From an uncultured Ilumatobacter sp. (GTDB taxonomy: Bacteria; Actinomycetota; Acidimicrobiia; Acidimicrobiales; Ilumatobacteraceae): DNA of 64,000 nt. A model generated the notes under the pieces. The model searched no databases. It was not told the DNA's origin and saw only the letters and a program-made list of their open reading frames with translations. Positions 22,980 through 33,089 of the stretch are shown in pieces. Each line of letters starts with the position of its first letter. Position 1 is the stretch's first letter. A program made the translations under genes and the position numbers. The stretch lies in assembly GCA_905480335.1 (NCBI GenBank), contig CAJQPY010000012.1, positions 1-64,000 on the forward strand. The letters are read 5' to 3'.

Positions 22980-25979
22980 ATGCGGCGCTCTCAGGACCTT
23001 CCGGTCGATGCTCCACGACGTCGTTTCGGCGGCCGTGGCATCCTGATCGCTCTCGGCGGACTGTTCCTTTTCGTGCTGATCTTCGGGCGTGCGATCGCAC
23101 GGTTCTACGTCGACTACCTGTGGCACGACGCGCTTGGCCGCAACGACGTGTTCTGGGGAGCGCTCGGTGCGAAGGTGACGTTGTTCTTCGGGTTCTTCCT
23201 CATCTTCGCAGTTGTGGCCGGGATCAACCTGCTCGTGGCAGATCGCATGGCGCCCGAATCCTTCCCTGCCAACGTGCATCCATATGTTGAGCGGTTTCAC
23301 GAGATCTTTGGACGTCGCCTTCGCCTACTCAGGTACGGCGTGGCTTTGATATTCGCGCTGCTGCTCGCAACCCCGGCCATCGCCCGGTGGCAGGAGTGGC
23401 TGCTGTTCCGGAACTCGCAGAGTTTCGGAACCTCCGACGGGCAGTTCGGTCGCGACGTCGGTTTCTACGTTTTCGAGCTGCCGTTCCTGACGTTCTTGCT
23501 CGATTGGATGTTTGCAGCAGTCATCGTCGTGCTGCTGTTGACGATCGCAGCACATATTCTTAACGGCGGCGTCGTCCTCGTGTCACCCGTACCGACCGTG
23601 AGTACTGCGACGAAGACCCACGTCGCTTCGCTGTTGGCGCTGCTCGCTGTGCTCAAGGCTGGTGATTACTGGCTCGACCGATTTGAACTCACTAACGCGC
23701 AGACCGGCATCGTGCAAGGCGCCACCTATTCGGTGGTGCAGGCGCGTTTGCCTGCGCTGATGCTGCTGATCCTGATCGCTGTGTTCACCGCAATCCTGTA
23801 CCTCTCGGTGGCCCGGACTGGATCGTTCCGGGCGCCGCTCATCGCTTCGGCGCTCTGGCTGATTGTTTCGATAGTCGGTGGTGTGATCTACCCGGCGATT
23901 GTCCAGGGACTCGTGGTCAACCCGGACCAAGAGGCGAAGGAGGCCGGGTACATCGAGCGCAACGTCAACGCAACTCGGCTCGCCTACGGGTTGGCTGAGG
24001 TAGATGTTCGTGACGTTACGTTTGGTCCGCTCACGGCGTCCGACGTAGAGAGTGACCTCAGCGCTCTCAGCAACACTCGCCTGCTCAACCCGGGGGCAAT
24101 GCTCAGTCGTTTCATCTTCGACGAGGGTCGTGAAGCCGGCCTGACCATCGACGATCTTGATGTCGACCGCTATGTGCTCGATTCGACCGAGAATCCGAAC
24201 GGTGAGCAAGTGCTCGTCGCCGCCCTGGAACTGGATCAGGCCGGGCTTGCGAACACCACGTGGCAGGGTCTCCGCCTGATCAACACGCACGGCTGCGGGC
24301 TTGTCGTCGCTCCGGCGAGTACGGTCCAGGGCAACCGTCGTCCTGCGTACACGGTTCCCGATCTTGAACGCCCAGAGCTCTACTTCAGCCCCAGCATCGG
24401 CGGCTATGCGATTAGCAACACTGAGTCCGATGAGAACGCTTGTGACGTTGTGCCAAATGACTATGAGGGTGATCTCGGCGTAAAGATGAGCTCGTTTGCT
24501 CGTCGAACATCGTTCGCTCTCGCATTCCTTGAGTACAACATCCTTGCGTCCGGCGCTATTCAGAGCGACTCTCAGATGTTGTGGGTCCGCAACGTAAACG
24601 ACCGGCTTGACAAGCTGGCCCCGTTCCTGTCGTACGATGCCGACCCGTATCCCGTGGAGGTTGACGGCGGTGTCAAGTGGGTGGTTGACGCATACACGAC
24701 CACCAGCCGCTACCCATACGCCGAGAGCGTCGGCAACGTTCAACTCTCCAATCGCTCGGGGCTATCGCCGAACGACAACTACGTACGCAACAGTGTGAAG
24801 GCCGTCGTCGATGCCTACACCGGAAACGTCACTCTGTACGTCGTCGACGAAACTGACCCGATCATCAAGGCCTGGCAGTCCGCGTTCCCCGATCTGTTCA
24901 CATCGTTCGACGAAATGCCTGACGTATTGCGCGAGCACCTGCGGTACCCCGAGGACTTGTTCCGGGTGCAGACCGACCGCTACTCCAAGTACCGGATCCC
25001 GGCTGAGAACTTCTTCCGGCGCGAGGGCGCCTGGTCGGTGGCCCAGGCTCCGGGACAATTCCCGGGCGAGCGCACCAGCACGGCATCGGGCGTCAGCCAG
25101 GACTCTGCGGCGTCGACCACGTTCGCCAGCGAGTCCAATGTTCGCCGTTTTACTCCCTACTACACGTACTTTGATACAAGCCTCCCGGGTGAACCTCGCA
25201 ACGAGGAGTTCGTGATCTTCCGGCCGTTCGTAGAGTTCTCGACTGCTGACCAGCGGACCCAGCTGCAGGCGTACATGACCGCCTCATCCGAACCCGACAC
25301 GTATGGCGAATTGACCACCTATGTCGTGGTGCCGCCCGAGGGTGAGTCGCTTCCCGATGGCCCACTGCGGGTTGCGTCGAGCGCCGAGTCGACCGAAGAG
25401 ATCTCGTTGCGTATCTCGCGCGACAACCAAGGTGACGGTGGGACCCGCGTTCGCTTCGGTGACCTTCAGGCGATACCGGTTGCCGACGGGCTGATCTATG
25501 TTCGGCCTTACTACGTCACCCAACAGACCGACAGCCCACAGGTTCCTGAGGCCACCGAGTTCCGCGAGGTCATCGTCACCTACAACCGTCAGTCAGTGTT
25601 GGCACCGACAATCGGTCAGGCGCTCAGCGAACTGTTCCGCGGCTTCGAAGGAGACGTGGGTGACCGCACGGGTGATGCTGCGAGCAGCGACGATGACCTC
25701 GAGCCGATTGACAACGAAGTCATTGTGCTCGACGAAGATGCCGAAGAGGTGCTGGTGCGGCTCGACGCTGTCCTTGCCGAAGCCGATGAAGCCTTGGCTT
25801 CGGGTGACCTCGGGCTGTACCAAGAGAAGGTCAAAGAGGTCGAGGTCTTGACGGCCGAGGCTATCGAGCGCCTCGGACTCGACTCGGCCGTTGCGAGCAC
25901 GGAAGCCGACGCCGATGGCGAGGAGACCGACGAAACCGACACCCCCGCAGGTGATGACGCCAGCGAAGACGAAGGCTGA
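22980..25979 (+). CDS. UPF0182 family large membrane protein
   Basis: 999 aa, full length for UPF0182 (COG1615). Seven hydrophobic segments occupy the first 330 residues (the first is ILIALGGLFLFVLIFGRAIA), followed by a large extracytoplasmic domain with family text such as FYVDYLWHDALGRNDVFW, NPDQEAKEAGYIERNVNATR and DGGVKWVVDAYTTTSRYPYA. The C-terminus is acidic (EEVLVRLDAVLAEADEAL and a Glu/Asp-rich tail). Function unknown; it is conserved in actinomycetes. The ATG at 22980 begins 11 bases after the preceding stop; a longer upstream frame only re-reads the end of the DivIVA-like gene. Confidence 0.92.
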   Translation: MRRSQDLPVDAPRRRFGGRGILIALGGLFLFVLIFGRAIARFYVDYLWHDALGRNDVFWGALGAKVTLFFGFFLIFAVVAGINLLVADRMAPESFPANVHPYVERFHEIFGRRLRLLRYGVALIFALLLATPAIARWQEWLLFRNSQSFGTSDGQFGRDVGFYVFELPFLTFLLDWMFAAVIVVLLLTIAAHILNGGVVLVSPVPTVSTATKTHVASLLALLAVLKAGDYWLDRFELTNAQTGIVQGATYSVVQARLPALMLLILIAVFTAILYLSVARTGSFRAPLIASALWLIVSIVGGVIYPAIVQGLVVNPDQEAKEAGYIERNVNATRLAYGLAEVDVRDVTFGPLTASDVESDLSALSNTRLLNPGAMLSRFIFDEGREAGLTIDDLDVDRYVLDSTENPNGEQVLVAALELDQAGLANTTWQGLRLINTHGCGLVVAPASTVQGNRRPAYTVPDLERPELYFSPSIGGYAISNTESDENACDVVPNDYEGDLGVKMSSFARRTSFALAFLEYNILASGAIQSDSQMLWVRNVNDRLDKLAPFLSYDADPYPVEVDGGVKWVVDAYTTTSRYPYAESVGNVQLSNRSGLSPNDNYVRNSVKAVVDAYTGNVTLYVVDETDPIIKAWQSAFPDLFTSFDEMPDVLREHLRYPEDLFRVQTDRYSKYRIPAENFFRREGAWSVAQAPGQFPGERTSTASGVSQDSAASTTFASESNVRRFTPYYTYFDTSLPGEPRNEEFVIFRPFVEFSTADQRTQLQAYMTASSEPDTYGELTTYVVVPPEGESLPDGPLRVASSAESTEEISLRISRDNQGDGGTRVRFGDLQAIPVADGLIYVRPYYVTQQTDSPQVPEATEFREVIVTYNRQSVLAPTIGQALSELFRGFEGDVGDRTGDAASSDDDLEPIDNEVIVLDEDAEEVLVRLDAVLAEADEALASGDLGLYQEKVKEVEVLTAEAIERLGLDSAVASTEADADGEETDETDTPAGDDASEDEG

Positions 25980-26768
25980 TTAGGCGCTACCGGGTCGACG
26001 GAGCCGATCGGCTAGCTCCGCAAGCTCGGCGCGAAACTGGATTGCGTAGCGCGCCTGCTCGTTGGCAAGACGTTGTTGTCCACTGGTCACGTCGTGGAGT
26101 TGTGTCGCCAATTGTTCGACCATGTCGAGGGCATCTGCTCGAGCGCTGGCTTGGTCGAGGTCGCCGCTCAGTTCGGTGAGCTGGTTGGTCAGCTCTGTGC
26201 TGACTTGGTTGACACGCGAATCGACTGCACCGACCTTCTCGGCGAGCTGACCAAGTTGAGCCCGAAGCTCGGCATCGGGGTCGCGTCTGGCTGTGGCACC
26301 GGCTTGCATTTCGGCGAGTGCGGTGTCGGTGCGTTCGGCGGTGTCGGTGGCGACGATCGCAACATCGGCGAGGTGTTCCTGCTGCCGCGCGACTGCTGCA
26401 GCAAGTTCTTCGAGCCGTGTGTGCACGGCTGACTGTGCTGCGATGGCGGCCTCGCCACTGCTCGCCACTGCCAGTTGGTGAGCGGTGACGGTTTTGCGTA
26501 GCTGCTCGAAATCGGCCGCCGAGGCAGCTTTAACGATGGCGCTGTCGATTGCGGGCGCGATCGATCCGGCGACCGAACCAACGTGCTGCTCGACTGTGCC
26601 GATTTGCGTCGCAAGTCGGTCCTGAGCGCAGCCGAGCTGGCCGAGAAACTCGGCCAATCGTCGCTTCTCATCCTCGGACTCGTCGAGGCGACCGCGCATC
26701 ATCTGGAGTTCGGCGCGTAACGCATCGAGCTCCTGTTTTGTCTCGGCGCGGCGGTTGAACAGTCCCAT
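25980..26768 (-). CDS. Coiled-coil hypothetical protein
   Basis: 262 aa, soluble and nearly all helical: heptad-like stretches such as TKQELDALRAELQMMRGRLD at the N-terminus and LGQLAEKVGAVDSRVNQVST in the second half. No enzyme motif, no signal peptide. Low cysteine content (one Cys). It ends one base from the UPF0182 stop and starts 36 bases from trpB, so it lies convergent to the former and divergent from the latter. A structural or scaffold role is likely from composition only. Confidence 0.8.
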   Translation of the reverse strand: MGLFNRRAETKQELDALRAELQMMRGRLDESEDEKRRLAEFLGQLGCAQDRLATQIGTVEQHVGSVAGSIAPAIDSAIVKAASAADFEQLRKTVTAHQLAVASSGEAAIAAQSAVHTRLEELAAAVARQQEHLADVAIVATDTAERTDTALAEMQAGATARRDPDAELRAQLGQLAEKVGAVDSRVNQVSTELTNQLTELSGDLDQASARADALDMVEQLATQLHDVTSGQQRLANEQARYAIQFRAELAELADRLRRPGSA

Positions 26769-26792
26769 GATGCGACAACAAACCTACTCCAC

Positions 26793-26798
26793 TAACTT
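26793..26798 (+). promoter_or_regulatory. -10 box TAACTT of leaderless trpB2
   Basis: TAACTT, then 6 bases, then ATG at 26805. Confidence 0.55.
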
Positions 26799-26804
26799 CG
26801 CCTG

Positions 26805-28175
26805 ATGGCTGGTCACGACACACCGAAGAAGATTCTCCTCGACGAATCGGAGATACCAACGCAGTGGTACAACGTCGTGGCCGATCTCCCGACACCCCCG
26901 CCGCCTGCGTTGCACCCGGGTACCCACGAGCCGGCCGGCCCAGAGGATTTCGCGCCGCTGTTTCCGATGGCGCTAATCGAGCAGGAGGTTACTACCGATC
27001 GCTACGTCGACATTCCTGGCGAGGTGCTTGACGTCTACAAGATCTGGCGGCCCACACCGCTGTTCCGGGCGAAACGACTCGAGGAACTACTCGACACGCC
27101 GGCGCGCATCTATTACAAGTATGAAGGCGTCAGTCCAGCGGGCTCCCATAAACCGAATACGTCAGTACCGCAGGCCTATTACAACCACCAGGAGGGCATT
27201 ACCAAGCTGACCACCGAGACAGGTGCAGGCCAGTGGGGGAGCGCGCTTGCATTTGCGACGGCGCAGTACGGGATGGAGTGCGAAGTTTGGCAGGTCGCAG
27301 CGTCTTACAAGGCGAAGCCCGGCCGCAAGACGATGATGGAGATCTGGGGCGCGACATTGCATTCGAGTCCGTCCGAGCTGACGGAGTTCGGACGAGCGTT
27401 GCTCGCCGAGAATCCTGACCACAATGGTTCGCTCGGCATTGCAATCTCTGAGGCAGTTGCGATGTGTGTCGAGGACCCGAATGCTCGCTACGCATTGGGG
27501 TCGGTGCTCAATCACGTGCTGATGCACCAGACGATCATCGGTGAAGAGGCGCTGCTGCAATTGGCGAAGGTCGACGAAGTGCCCGACGTGCTCGTCGGAT
27601 GCACTGGTGGCGGCTCCAACTTCGGTGGGCTGGCGTTCCCGTTCCTGCGTGAGAAACTCGCCGGCGCGATGAACCCAACCATTCGCTGTGTCGAGCCGGC
27701 CGCATGCCCCTCGCTGACGAAGGGTGAGTATCGGTACGACTTCGGCGACACCGCCGGTATGACGCCGCTAATGAAGATGCACACGCTCGGCCACGACTTC
27801 ATTCCGGAGCCGATTCATGCCGGAGGCCTGCGGTATCACGGCATGGCGCCGTTGGTGTCACACGTCTACGAAGAGGGCCTCGTTGAGGCAATCTCGATCC
27901 CGCAGCGTGAGTGCTTCGAGGGCGCGATCAAGTTTGCAAAGACGGAGGGCATCGTTCCGGCACCGGAGCCGACTCATGCGATCGCCGCTGCAATTCGGGA
28001 GGCACTGGCCTGCAAGGAATCGGGTGAGGAGAAGGTGATCCTCACGGCGCTATGCGGTCACGGGCACCTTGACCTTACGAGCTACGAGAAGTACCTGTCG
28101 GGCGAGATGGTCGACTACGACTTGCCCGACGCGGAGATCGCTGAGGCAATGAAGACCGTTCCCGTTCTTTCCTAA
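26805..28175 (+). CDS. trpB: TrpB2-type tryptophan synthase beta subunit
   Basis: 456 aa. The PLP lysine is Lys116 in AGSHKPNTS, with the TrpB2 form SHKPN instead of the AHKIN of TrpB1. [30 protein letters not shown] (phosphate loop) and the C-terminal GHGHLDL follow. The N-terminal extension of about 60 residues is also typical of TrpB2. The enzyme makes tryptophan from indole and serine, or may salvage indole without TrpA. No other trp genes are adjacent. Confidence 0.92.
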   Translation: MAGHDTPKKILLDESEIPTQWYNVVADLPTPPPPALHPGTHEPAGPEDFAPLFPMALIEQEVTTDRYVDIPGEVLDVYKIWRPTPLFRAKRLEELLDTPARIYYKYEGVSPAGSHKPNTSVPQAYYNHQEGITKLTTETGAGQWGSALAFATAQYGMECEVWQVAASYKAKPGRKTMMEIWGATLHSSPSELTEFGRALLAENPDHNGSLGIAISEAVAMCVEDPNARYALGSVLNHVLMHQTIIGEEALLQLAKVDEVPDVLVGCTGGGSNFGGLAFPFLREKLAGAMNPTIRCVEPAACPSLTKGEYRYDFGDTAGMTPLMKMHTLGHDFIPEPIHAGGLRYHGMAPLVSHVYEEGLVEAISIPQRECFEGAIKFAKTEGIVPAPEPTHAIAAAIREALACKESGEEKVILTALCGHGHLDLTSYEKYLSGEMVDYDLPDAEIAEAMKTVPVLS

Positions 28176-28281
28176 AGCAACGCGTTGACCCTTCGACGCG
28201 GCTGTTACGCCAGATGCAGCGTTGCGCCTGCCGGACCCCTCCGTTTGCGTTGATCATCTGGGTGTCCGAAACAGCCAGAAA

Positions 28282-28307
28282 GGCCCCAAAAACGCCTGAG
28301 TGGGGCC
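28282..28307. terminator. Hairpin between convergent genes
   Basis: GGCCCC and GGGGCC form a 6-bp stem around a 14-base loop, between trpB2 and the leftward genes. There is no clear T-run, so this is a weak call. Confidence 0.35.
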
Positions 28308-28425
28308 GGACTTACGGTTAGAAGTTGAGGACACGTTGTCTGCCGTCGCTGGTGAATCGAGTTCCTCGAAGACCTGAGTCGTGGTCGTCGGTCGGCGTCG
28401 ACGCGAAGAAACGTCTTAGACCGGT

Positions 28426-28521
28426 TCAGGAAAACGCGTCGTCGCTGAGCCCAAACACCCGCTGGCCGAGTCGCGAGTAGCGGCGTTCGCGCAGCATCGT
28501 GTCCGGGTCGATGGCAACCAT
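28426..28521 (-). CDS. 31-aa ORF translationally coupled to the EamA transporter
   Basis: The ATG at 28521-28519 shares its A with the TAA of the transporter (TAATG), the classic re-initiation arrangement. The product starts MVAIDPDTMLRERRYSRLGQ and ends RVFGLSDDAFS: charged, soluble, with gene-like codons. Too short for a domain. It may be a real microprotein or the surviving start of a truncated gene. Confidence 0.5.
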   Translation of the reverse strand: MVAIDPDTMLRERRYSRLGQRVFGLSDDAFS

Positions 28522-29483
28522 TATGCCGGATCTTCCGATCCGGCCGGGCTGAGGACCTCGCGATGGGCGGCGGCAGATTTGGCGGCCGCTGACTGTCCAC
28601 GGACGATCACTGCGAGCGAACCGATTACCACCCCAATCCCGAGAGCCTGGCGGAACACAATTACCTCGTCGAGGAAGACCCAGGCGATGATCGCCGAGAA
28701 CACCGGGATCAATAACGTGAATGTGGACCCCACCCACAAGGGAATTCGCACGAGCGACCAGTTCATCAACACGTGCCCGATGATCCCTGAGCCGATTGAC
28801 ATGGCGGCGAGCAGGCCCCAGTTCGTCCACGTCGGCCAGGTCATGTCCTGGCCGAACGCAAATCCGAGTGGGGTGACGATCAGCGCAGTCCACAGCGCAG
28901 TGCCGGCGGTGAATTCGGTGGGGGTGACCTTGCCTTTCGACTGCTTCGATGCGACGAAGTAGGCGCTCCACGCGAACATCGCTCCGACAGCGAGTAGATC
29001 CCCTTTGATGTTGCTCACATCGTCGGATGTGGCCGTGGTGATGATGACCACGACGCCGGCGAGCGCAACGAGCGACCAGATTGCGTCGAGCCCCCGAATC
29101 TTTTCACCGAAGAACCGGGCGGCGATCACGCCGACGAGGATCGGCTGGAGTGACCCGATGATCGTGGCATTGACGATGCTCGTGTTCTTGACAGCAGAAA
29201 AGAATAAGGCGATGTCGGCACCCAGCGCGATCCCACCGAATGCGGTGGCTCTCACGCTGTGGATGGTGAACGGCGAGCCGCGCAGCCGCATCCAGATGAT
29301 TAGTGCCAGGCTGAACATCCAGAATCGGTAGGCCCCAATTGCGAGGCCACCCATTTGGATGCCTTTCGCGAGCACGGTGCCCGTCGACCATGCACACACA
29401 GCGATCGCTGCACCGGCGAGCCCAGCGGAGAGTTCGTGTCCTTCACCGCCGCTGGCGGCGGGGTGCGTGTCGGTGGGGGTCAT
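28521..29483 (-). CDS. EamA/DMT-superfamily transporter
   Basis: 320 aa with ten predicted membrane helices in two EamA repeats: AFGGIALGADIALFFSAVKN, NATIIGSLQPILVGVIAARF in the first and ALWTALIVTPLGFAFGQD, WVGSTFTLLIPVFSAIIAWV in the second. It exports or imports small metabolites across the membrane; the substrate is unknown. The ATG at 29483 (M-TPTDTHPAASG) is chosen because TATCGT ends 8 bases upstream; a longer start is 12 codons earlier. Translationally coupled to the 31-aa ORF downstream. Confidence 0.88.
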   Translation of the reverse strand: MTPTDTHPAASGGEGHELSAGLAGAAIAVCAWSTGTVLAKGIQMGGLAIGAYRFWMFSLALIIWMRLRGSPFTIHSVRATAFGGIALGADIALFFSAVKNTSIVNATIIGSLQPILVGVIAARFFGEKIRGLDAIWSLVALAGVVVIITTATSDDVSNIKGDLLAVGAMFAWSAYFVASKQSKGKVTPTEFTAGTALWTALIVTPLGFAFGQDMTWPTWTNWGLLAAMSIGSGIIGHVLMNWSLVRIPLWVGSTFTLLIPVFSAIIAWVFLDEVIVFRQALGIGVVIGSLAVIVRGQSAAAKSAAAHREVLSPAGSEDPA

Positions 29484-29491
29484 CTCGCGGC

Positions 29492-29497
29492 ACGATA
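29492..29497 (-). promoter_or_regulatory. -10 box TATCGT of EamA transporter gene
   Basis: Minus-strand TATCGT, then 8 bases, then ATG at 29483. Confidence 0.5.
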
Positions 29498-29506
29498 ACT
29501 GGGCCG

Positions 29507-29725
29507 ATGTTGCGCTCACCTTCTGTCGGGTGCGTGGCGTTGGTCGGGGGTTTCATCGCTGACGGCCTATACGACACGAAGCTGGGCGCGACAAATGGTT
29601 GGTTCAAAGTCGTGCGTTGCTTGGGGGAGGTGGTCTACACGGTTGCCGAGATGGTCAAGGGCCTGGGAGGCGATTCGCTGGAGCCGTGGTGGCAGGCTGA
29701 CTACTCGCCCCTTGTGAGGAACTGA
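29507..29725 (+). CDS. Small hypothetical protein (72 aa), possibly 5' part of a frameshifted gene
   Basis: ATG at 29507. Text: MLRSPSVGCVALVGGFIADG, then YDTKLGATNGWFKVVRCLGE and VVYTVAEMVKGLGG, ending YSPLVRN. Composition is protein-like with no membrane helix or known motif. The next ORF begins open at 29701 in a frame shifted by one, and together they would make a protein of about 125 aa. Function unknown. Confidence 0.4.
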   Translation: MLRSPSVGCVALVGGFIADGLYDTKLGATNGWFKVVRCLGEVVYTVAEMVKGLGGDSLEPWWQADYSPLVRN

Positions 29726-29739
29726 ACCGATTCGAGTCG

Positions 29740-29892
29740 ATGGAGGTTGACGGGTTCTACCTGTGTTTGTTCGACGGGAGCGTTATGGCGTTTGACCGTC
29801 AGACCATCGACGGTGCGCCGTCCAGTGTGGTCAGGGTGACGCGCGAGGAGGCCGAAGACGCTGCTTTGGTGTTCTTTCGCGGACCGCTGTAG
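29740..29892 (+). CDS. Small hypothetical protein (50 aa), possibly 3' part of a frameshifted gene
   Basis: The frame is open from 29701 (LLAPCEELNRFES...) with the first ATG at 29740: MEVDGFYLCLFDGSVMAFDR, then SSVVRVTREEAEDAALVFFR. Codon choice is gene-like. It overlaps the end of 29507-29725 in another frame. Either a coupled small gene or the continuation of that ORF after a frameshift. Confidence 0.35.
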   Translation: MEVDGFYLCLFDGSVMAFDRQTIDGAPSSVVRVTREEAEDAALVFFRGPL

Positions 29893-30092
29893 GGGGACGT
29901 CAGCACAGAAGTCGTTGTCCTGAGGATGGCGGCCCACCGATTTGGTCGATGGTGGAATGCCATCGGTCCGCCCCCTGCAGGGGCCGATGTGAGCCCGCAC
30001 GGGCCACCTACACGCCGAGCACGCTGAGCCACGACAGAATAGACGCCGTTGTTTTTGGACGGGAGCTCGTTGGGTTTGGTGCGTTAGTTATT

Positions 30093-30117
30093 TCTGACGC
30101 TGTCACACGGCGTCAGA
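30093..30117. terminator. 8-bp inverted repeat, possible terminator
   Basis: TCTGACGC and GCGTCAGA are perfect arms around a 9-base loop, between the small ORFs and the leftward mini-lipoprotein gene. No T-run follows. Confidence 0.35.
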
Positions 30118-30185
30118 GACTCACTGTGTCGATCGTGTTAGCGCAACGCCTCTTGGCAGTCGCTCGCTTGCAATGAATTGGCCAA

Positions 30186-30413
30186 TTAGATGTCGTAATC
30201 CTCGGTGGCTAGAGCCGAGAGCTCGTCTTCCTTGGTAAGTGATACCTCGTTGAACCACGCGATGTAGTCCTTAGTGCAACCGAAGTCCTCACATGCACAT
30301 ACTGCCTCGGCTTTCTCACTCGACTCCGCAACTAATCCGCCGCTATCGCCGTCGCCGCTACCGCAGGCGCTGAGCGCGCCAATTGCTGCGGTGAAGACGC
30401 CGAGGCGAATCAC
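30186..30413 (-). CDS. Cys-rich mini-lipoprotein (75 aa)
   Basis: From the GTG at 30413 the protein begins M-IRLGVFTAAIGALSACGS: a short signal peptide with lipobox LSAC. After lipid attachment only about 57 residues remain, including a Cys cluster (EAVCACEDFGCTKDYIAW). The Cys-x-Cys-x4-Cys spacing could bind metal or form disulfides outside the cell. A second upstream GTG gives a longer basic N-terminus. Surroundings are poor in genes. Family not recognised. Confidence 0.55.
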   Translation of the reverse strand: MIRLGVFTAAIGALSACGSGDGDSGGLVAESSEKAEAVCACEDFGCTKDYIAWFNEVSLTKEDELSALATEDYDI

Positions 30414-31285
30414 ATGGCGGAGGCGAACGATTGGGAGAAGACGGGTTGTAAGCACCCGGCGGCAATAGCGGTGTAGTTCCGCAACATTGCTGATCATGTC
30501 GGTGCTGGCAGCGCATAGCTGATGCACTTGGTCCACGCAGACTGCCGAGAGGTTGCGCTGACACGATCAGCACTGCGCTTACCGGAGGCTGCCGCACGGC
30601 TTCAGAGAATCGCTCCGTGGACGATGATGTAACAGGTGTCTATAAACTTCCCCGCTCGCTCCGTAGCCCAGTGCCGTGGACCACCAGGGGGTTGCATCCC
30701 TTCGCTCGGCACTCCGTATGGCCCGTTGAGCCGGATTGTCGATGCACGGGTTTCAGTGTTTCTGGCAGACGTTGACTATCGGGTGGTGGTCGGCGGTTTG
30801 TGTCAGCTCGAAGTGGCACAGTCCGCCGATCGAGTACACGCCTGATGGATGGCTTCTCTGAGCGTCTCGACCCGATACTTCGAACAAAGATGTTCTAGTT
30901 GGTCGTGCGATCGCGTCGGCTGGCGATCAATTTGACCGAGCCGTTCATGTTCCGCTTTGTTGTGTGTTTCGTCGACTTCATCGGGTTCACGTTGATCTTG
31001 CGGAACATGAACGCAAAAGAGTTCTCTGATTTCCTCAGCGACTTCGAAGGCCGTACGTATGACACGGCCACTGACGAGGTCCCCCGGATGGTAGGACTTG
31101 AACGCCGTGTCGAGCGGTGCCGTCGTCAAACCGCCGCACTATCTGCGAGGTGTTGGGGTCTCCTCGTGGTTGACCTCGTCGAAGCAGTTGCCGTCGGTAT
31201 CGCCTCTGCTCGCTGACCTTGAGTCACATTCATTCCAACGGTTGTCATTGCTCTCGCGGAGGCGTATGTTAACGACACTCTTCGC
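30414..31285. other. Gene-poor region before the tRNA
   Basis: About 870 bases in which I see no convincing gene. Open frames are short and their translations rich in Arg, Ser and stop-flanked. No mobile-element remnant recognised. Confidence 0.5.
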
Positions 31286-31362
<77 letters not shown>

Positions 31363-31366
31363 ACGA

Positions 31367-31398
31367 GAAGGCCCGGAAACATATGTTCCCGGGCCTTC
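31367..31398 (+). terminator. Strong hairpin after the tRNA
   Basis: GAAGGCCCGG and CCGGGCCTTC form a perfect 10-bp stem; the centre AACATATGTT is itself a palindrome, so the whole 32 bases pair except one A-C. A TTTT follows a few bases on. Confidence 0.8.
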
Positions 31399-31698
31399 GT
31401 CGTTTTCGTCGAGTCGCCGAGATCGGCCTCCGTGAACCAAATATGTACCACCAGGTCGAGAACACGGGGCGGTGCAATCGCCTGCGATTCCGAGTTCTGC
31501 CACGCGGAGTGAGGCAGATTCCGGGGTAAGACGCAGCGGACGAAACCAGTCTCGGATGATGCCCGCGGAGAAATCCGGCGGGCTGCTCTTGCGGTCAGTG
31601 AGAGATCGGAACTCGGTCGGTTCGCCTACGGCCGTAGTGCGATCGCGGCTGGCTCCGAGCAACGAATGCCTTTCGCGAACCGACTTCTGAAGGCGTCG
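31399..31698. other. Intergenic region after the tRNA, nothing recognised
   Basis: About 300 bases with no convincing ORF. No second copy of the tRNA 3' end (no attachment-site duplication) was seen here. Confidence 0.5.
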
Positions 31699-33081
31699 TC
31701 AGGCGGCGGTTCGTCGGTGCTGTCGGAGGCTCTCGACGGCGAAGAGCAACCCGACTGCGGGGAGAGCGGCAGAGAGCCACAGAGCGGTGCGGTAGTCACC
31801 GGTGAGCGTTTGTGCGAGGGCGAAGAACGCCGGTCCCACCGCGCTGCCGATCACCATTGCGCTCATTTGTGCACCGGAGATTGCACCAAGATGCCGCCGC
31901 CCGAAGACTTTCGGGATTGCCGCCGAGGTCAACGCAGAGAAACAACCCTGTGACACACCCCAAGCCGCAATGGCTGCAACCGCTCCCCAGCCGGTATCGA
32001 GCAGCCCGACCGTTGGATACATGACCAGTTGGGCAACCCCCATGAAAACGGCGATCAGGAGGGGTGTCGAACGATCAATCAACCAGCCCATCCCAAGCGT
32101 CACGGGCACGCTGACGATGGCAATGGGCACGAAGATGCGGACGACCTCGGCGTCGGTCATACCCAACTCAGACCCCAGGTCAACGATGTGGAACGTGATT
32201 GCAGTAGCGGTGGACGAGAGTGCGACCACTGGGATCGTCAGCGCCCAGAATCGGACGTCGCGGAGCGCCTCGGAGCGTGTGGCATCTTGATCAGTACCGA
32301 CAACCGACGCAGACCGGCGCTCCGAGTGCTGCCCAGATACCTGATCGTCGGGCATGGAGGTGCGGCCGTCAATCTCGATCCCGGCCGCCTCAGGGCTCAC
32401 TCGGTAGAAAACGATAATGATCGAACCAACCACAACGACGAGAACGACGGCGATGATTCGCCACGCAGTGCGAAAACCATCAATGTCGATCAGCGCAAGA
32501 AGAACTGCAGGCGCAGCAGCGAATGAGAAGCTGACGAATGCGCTCGACAGTGCGGTCACGAATCCCCGCCGTCGATCAAACCACTGAGCAACCATCGTTC
32601 GCGATGCCAACGTGAGCAAACCCTGACCGCTGAAGCGCAGACATCCAAAGCCGGCCGACATGACGATGATTCCAACGGCGGTGCTCATCGGTCCGATCAC
32701 GCTCAACCCGAGCAGTGTCGTTGCAAGGCCGAGCGTGGCCCAAAGCGAAACCACTCTCGACCCGTACCGGTCAATTGCTCGCCCCCCTGCCCCGAGGAGG
32801 AGGCCGCTCGTGCCGGTGCCGATGAGGTAAGAAATCGCAATCTGAAGCCGTGTGAGACCCGTTGTTGAGATCAAATCGTCAGTGAAGACACTGACGCCTG
32901 CGGTTTGGCCCGGTACCGAGGCGATCGCACCGATCGTTCCCGCGATCACGATGACCCAGCCGTAGTAGAACGGCGATCGACGTGGGTCGAACGGCTGTGT
33001 CCCGAGCGCAGTCTGCCGAGACGAAATGGCCCGCCGGCTCTCCGCTGTCAGCGAAGGATCGTCAGTCCGGTAGGAGGCCAT
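31699..33081 (-). CDS. MFS transporter (oxalate/formate or monocarboxylate-like)
   Basis: 460 aa with twelve predicted membrane helices and a central hydrophilic loop of about 50 residues ([20 protein letters not shown]). [20 protein letters not shown] is the loop 2-3 signature of [16 protein letters not shown]-like text starts the second half. The pattern with [18 protein letters not shown] at the first helix recalls the OFA/monocarboxylate group. Substrate unknown. ATG at 33081 chosen because TAGCCT lies 8 bases upstream; two earlier ATGs exist. Confidence 0.88.
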   Translation of the reverse strand: MASYRTDDPSLTAESRRAISSRQTALGTQPFDPRRSPFYYGWVIVIAGTIGAIASVPGQTAGVSVFTDDLISTTGLTRLQIAISYLIGTGTSGLLLGAGGRAIDRYGSRVVSLWATLGLATTLLGLSVIGPMSTAVGIIVMSAGFGCLRFSGQGLLTLASRTMVAQWFDRRRGFVTALSSAFVSFSFAAAPAVLLALIDIDGFRTAWRIIAVVLVVVVGSIIIVFYRVSPEAAGIEIDGRTSMPDDQVSGQHSERRSASVVGTDQDATRSEALRDVRFWALTIPVVALSSTATAITFHIVDLGSELGMTDAEVVRIFVPIAIVSVPVTLGMGWLIDRSTPLLIAVFMGVAQLVMYPTVGLLDTGWGAVAAIAAWGVSQGCFSALTSAAIPKVFGRRHLGAISGAQMSAMVIGSAVGPAFFALAQTLTGDYRTALWLSAALPAVGLLFAVESLRQHRRTAA

Positions 33082-33089
33082 CGCGGCCG

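Noticed and set aside
28426-28971. Long extension of the 31-aa ORF to 181 codons
   Set aside because: The extra part is the transporter gene read in another frame; the natural start is the coupled ATG at 28521.
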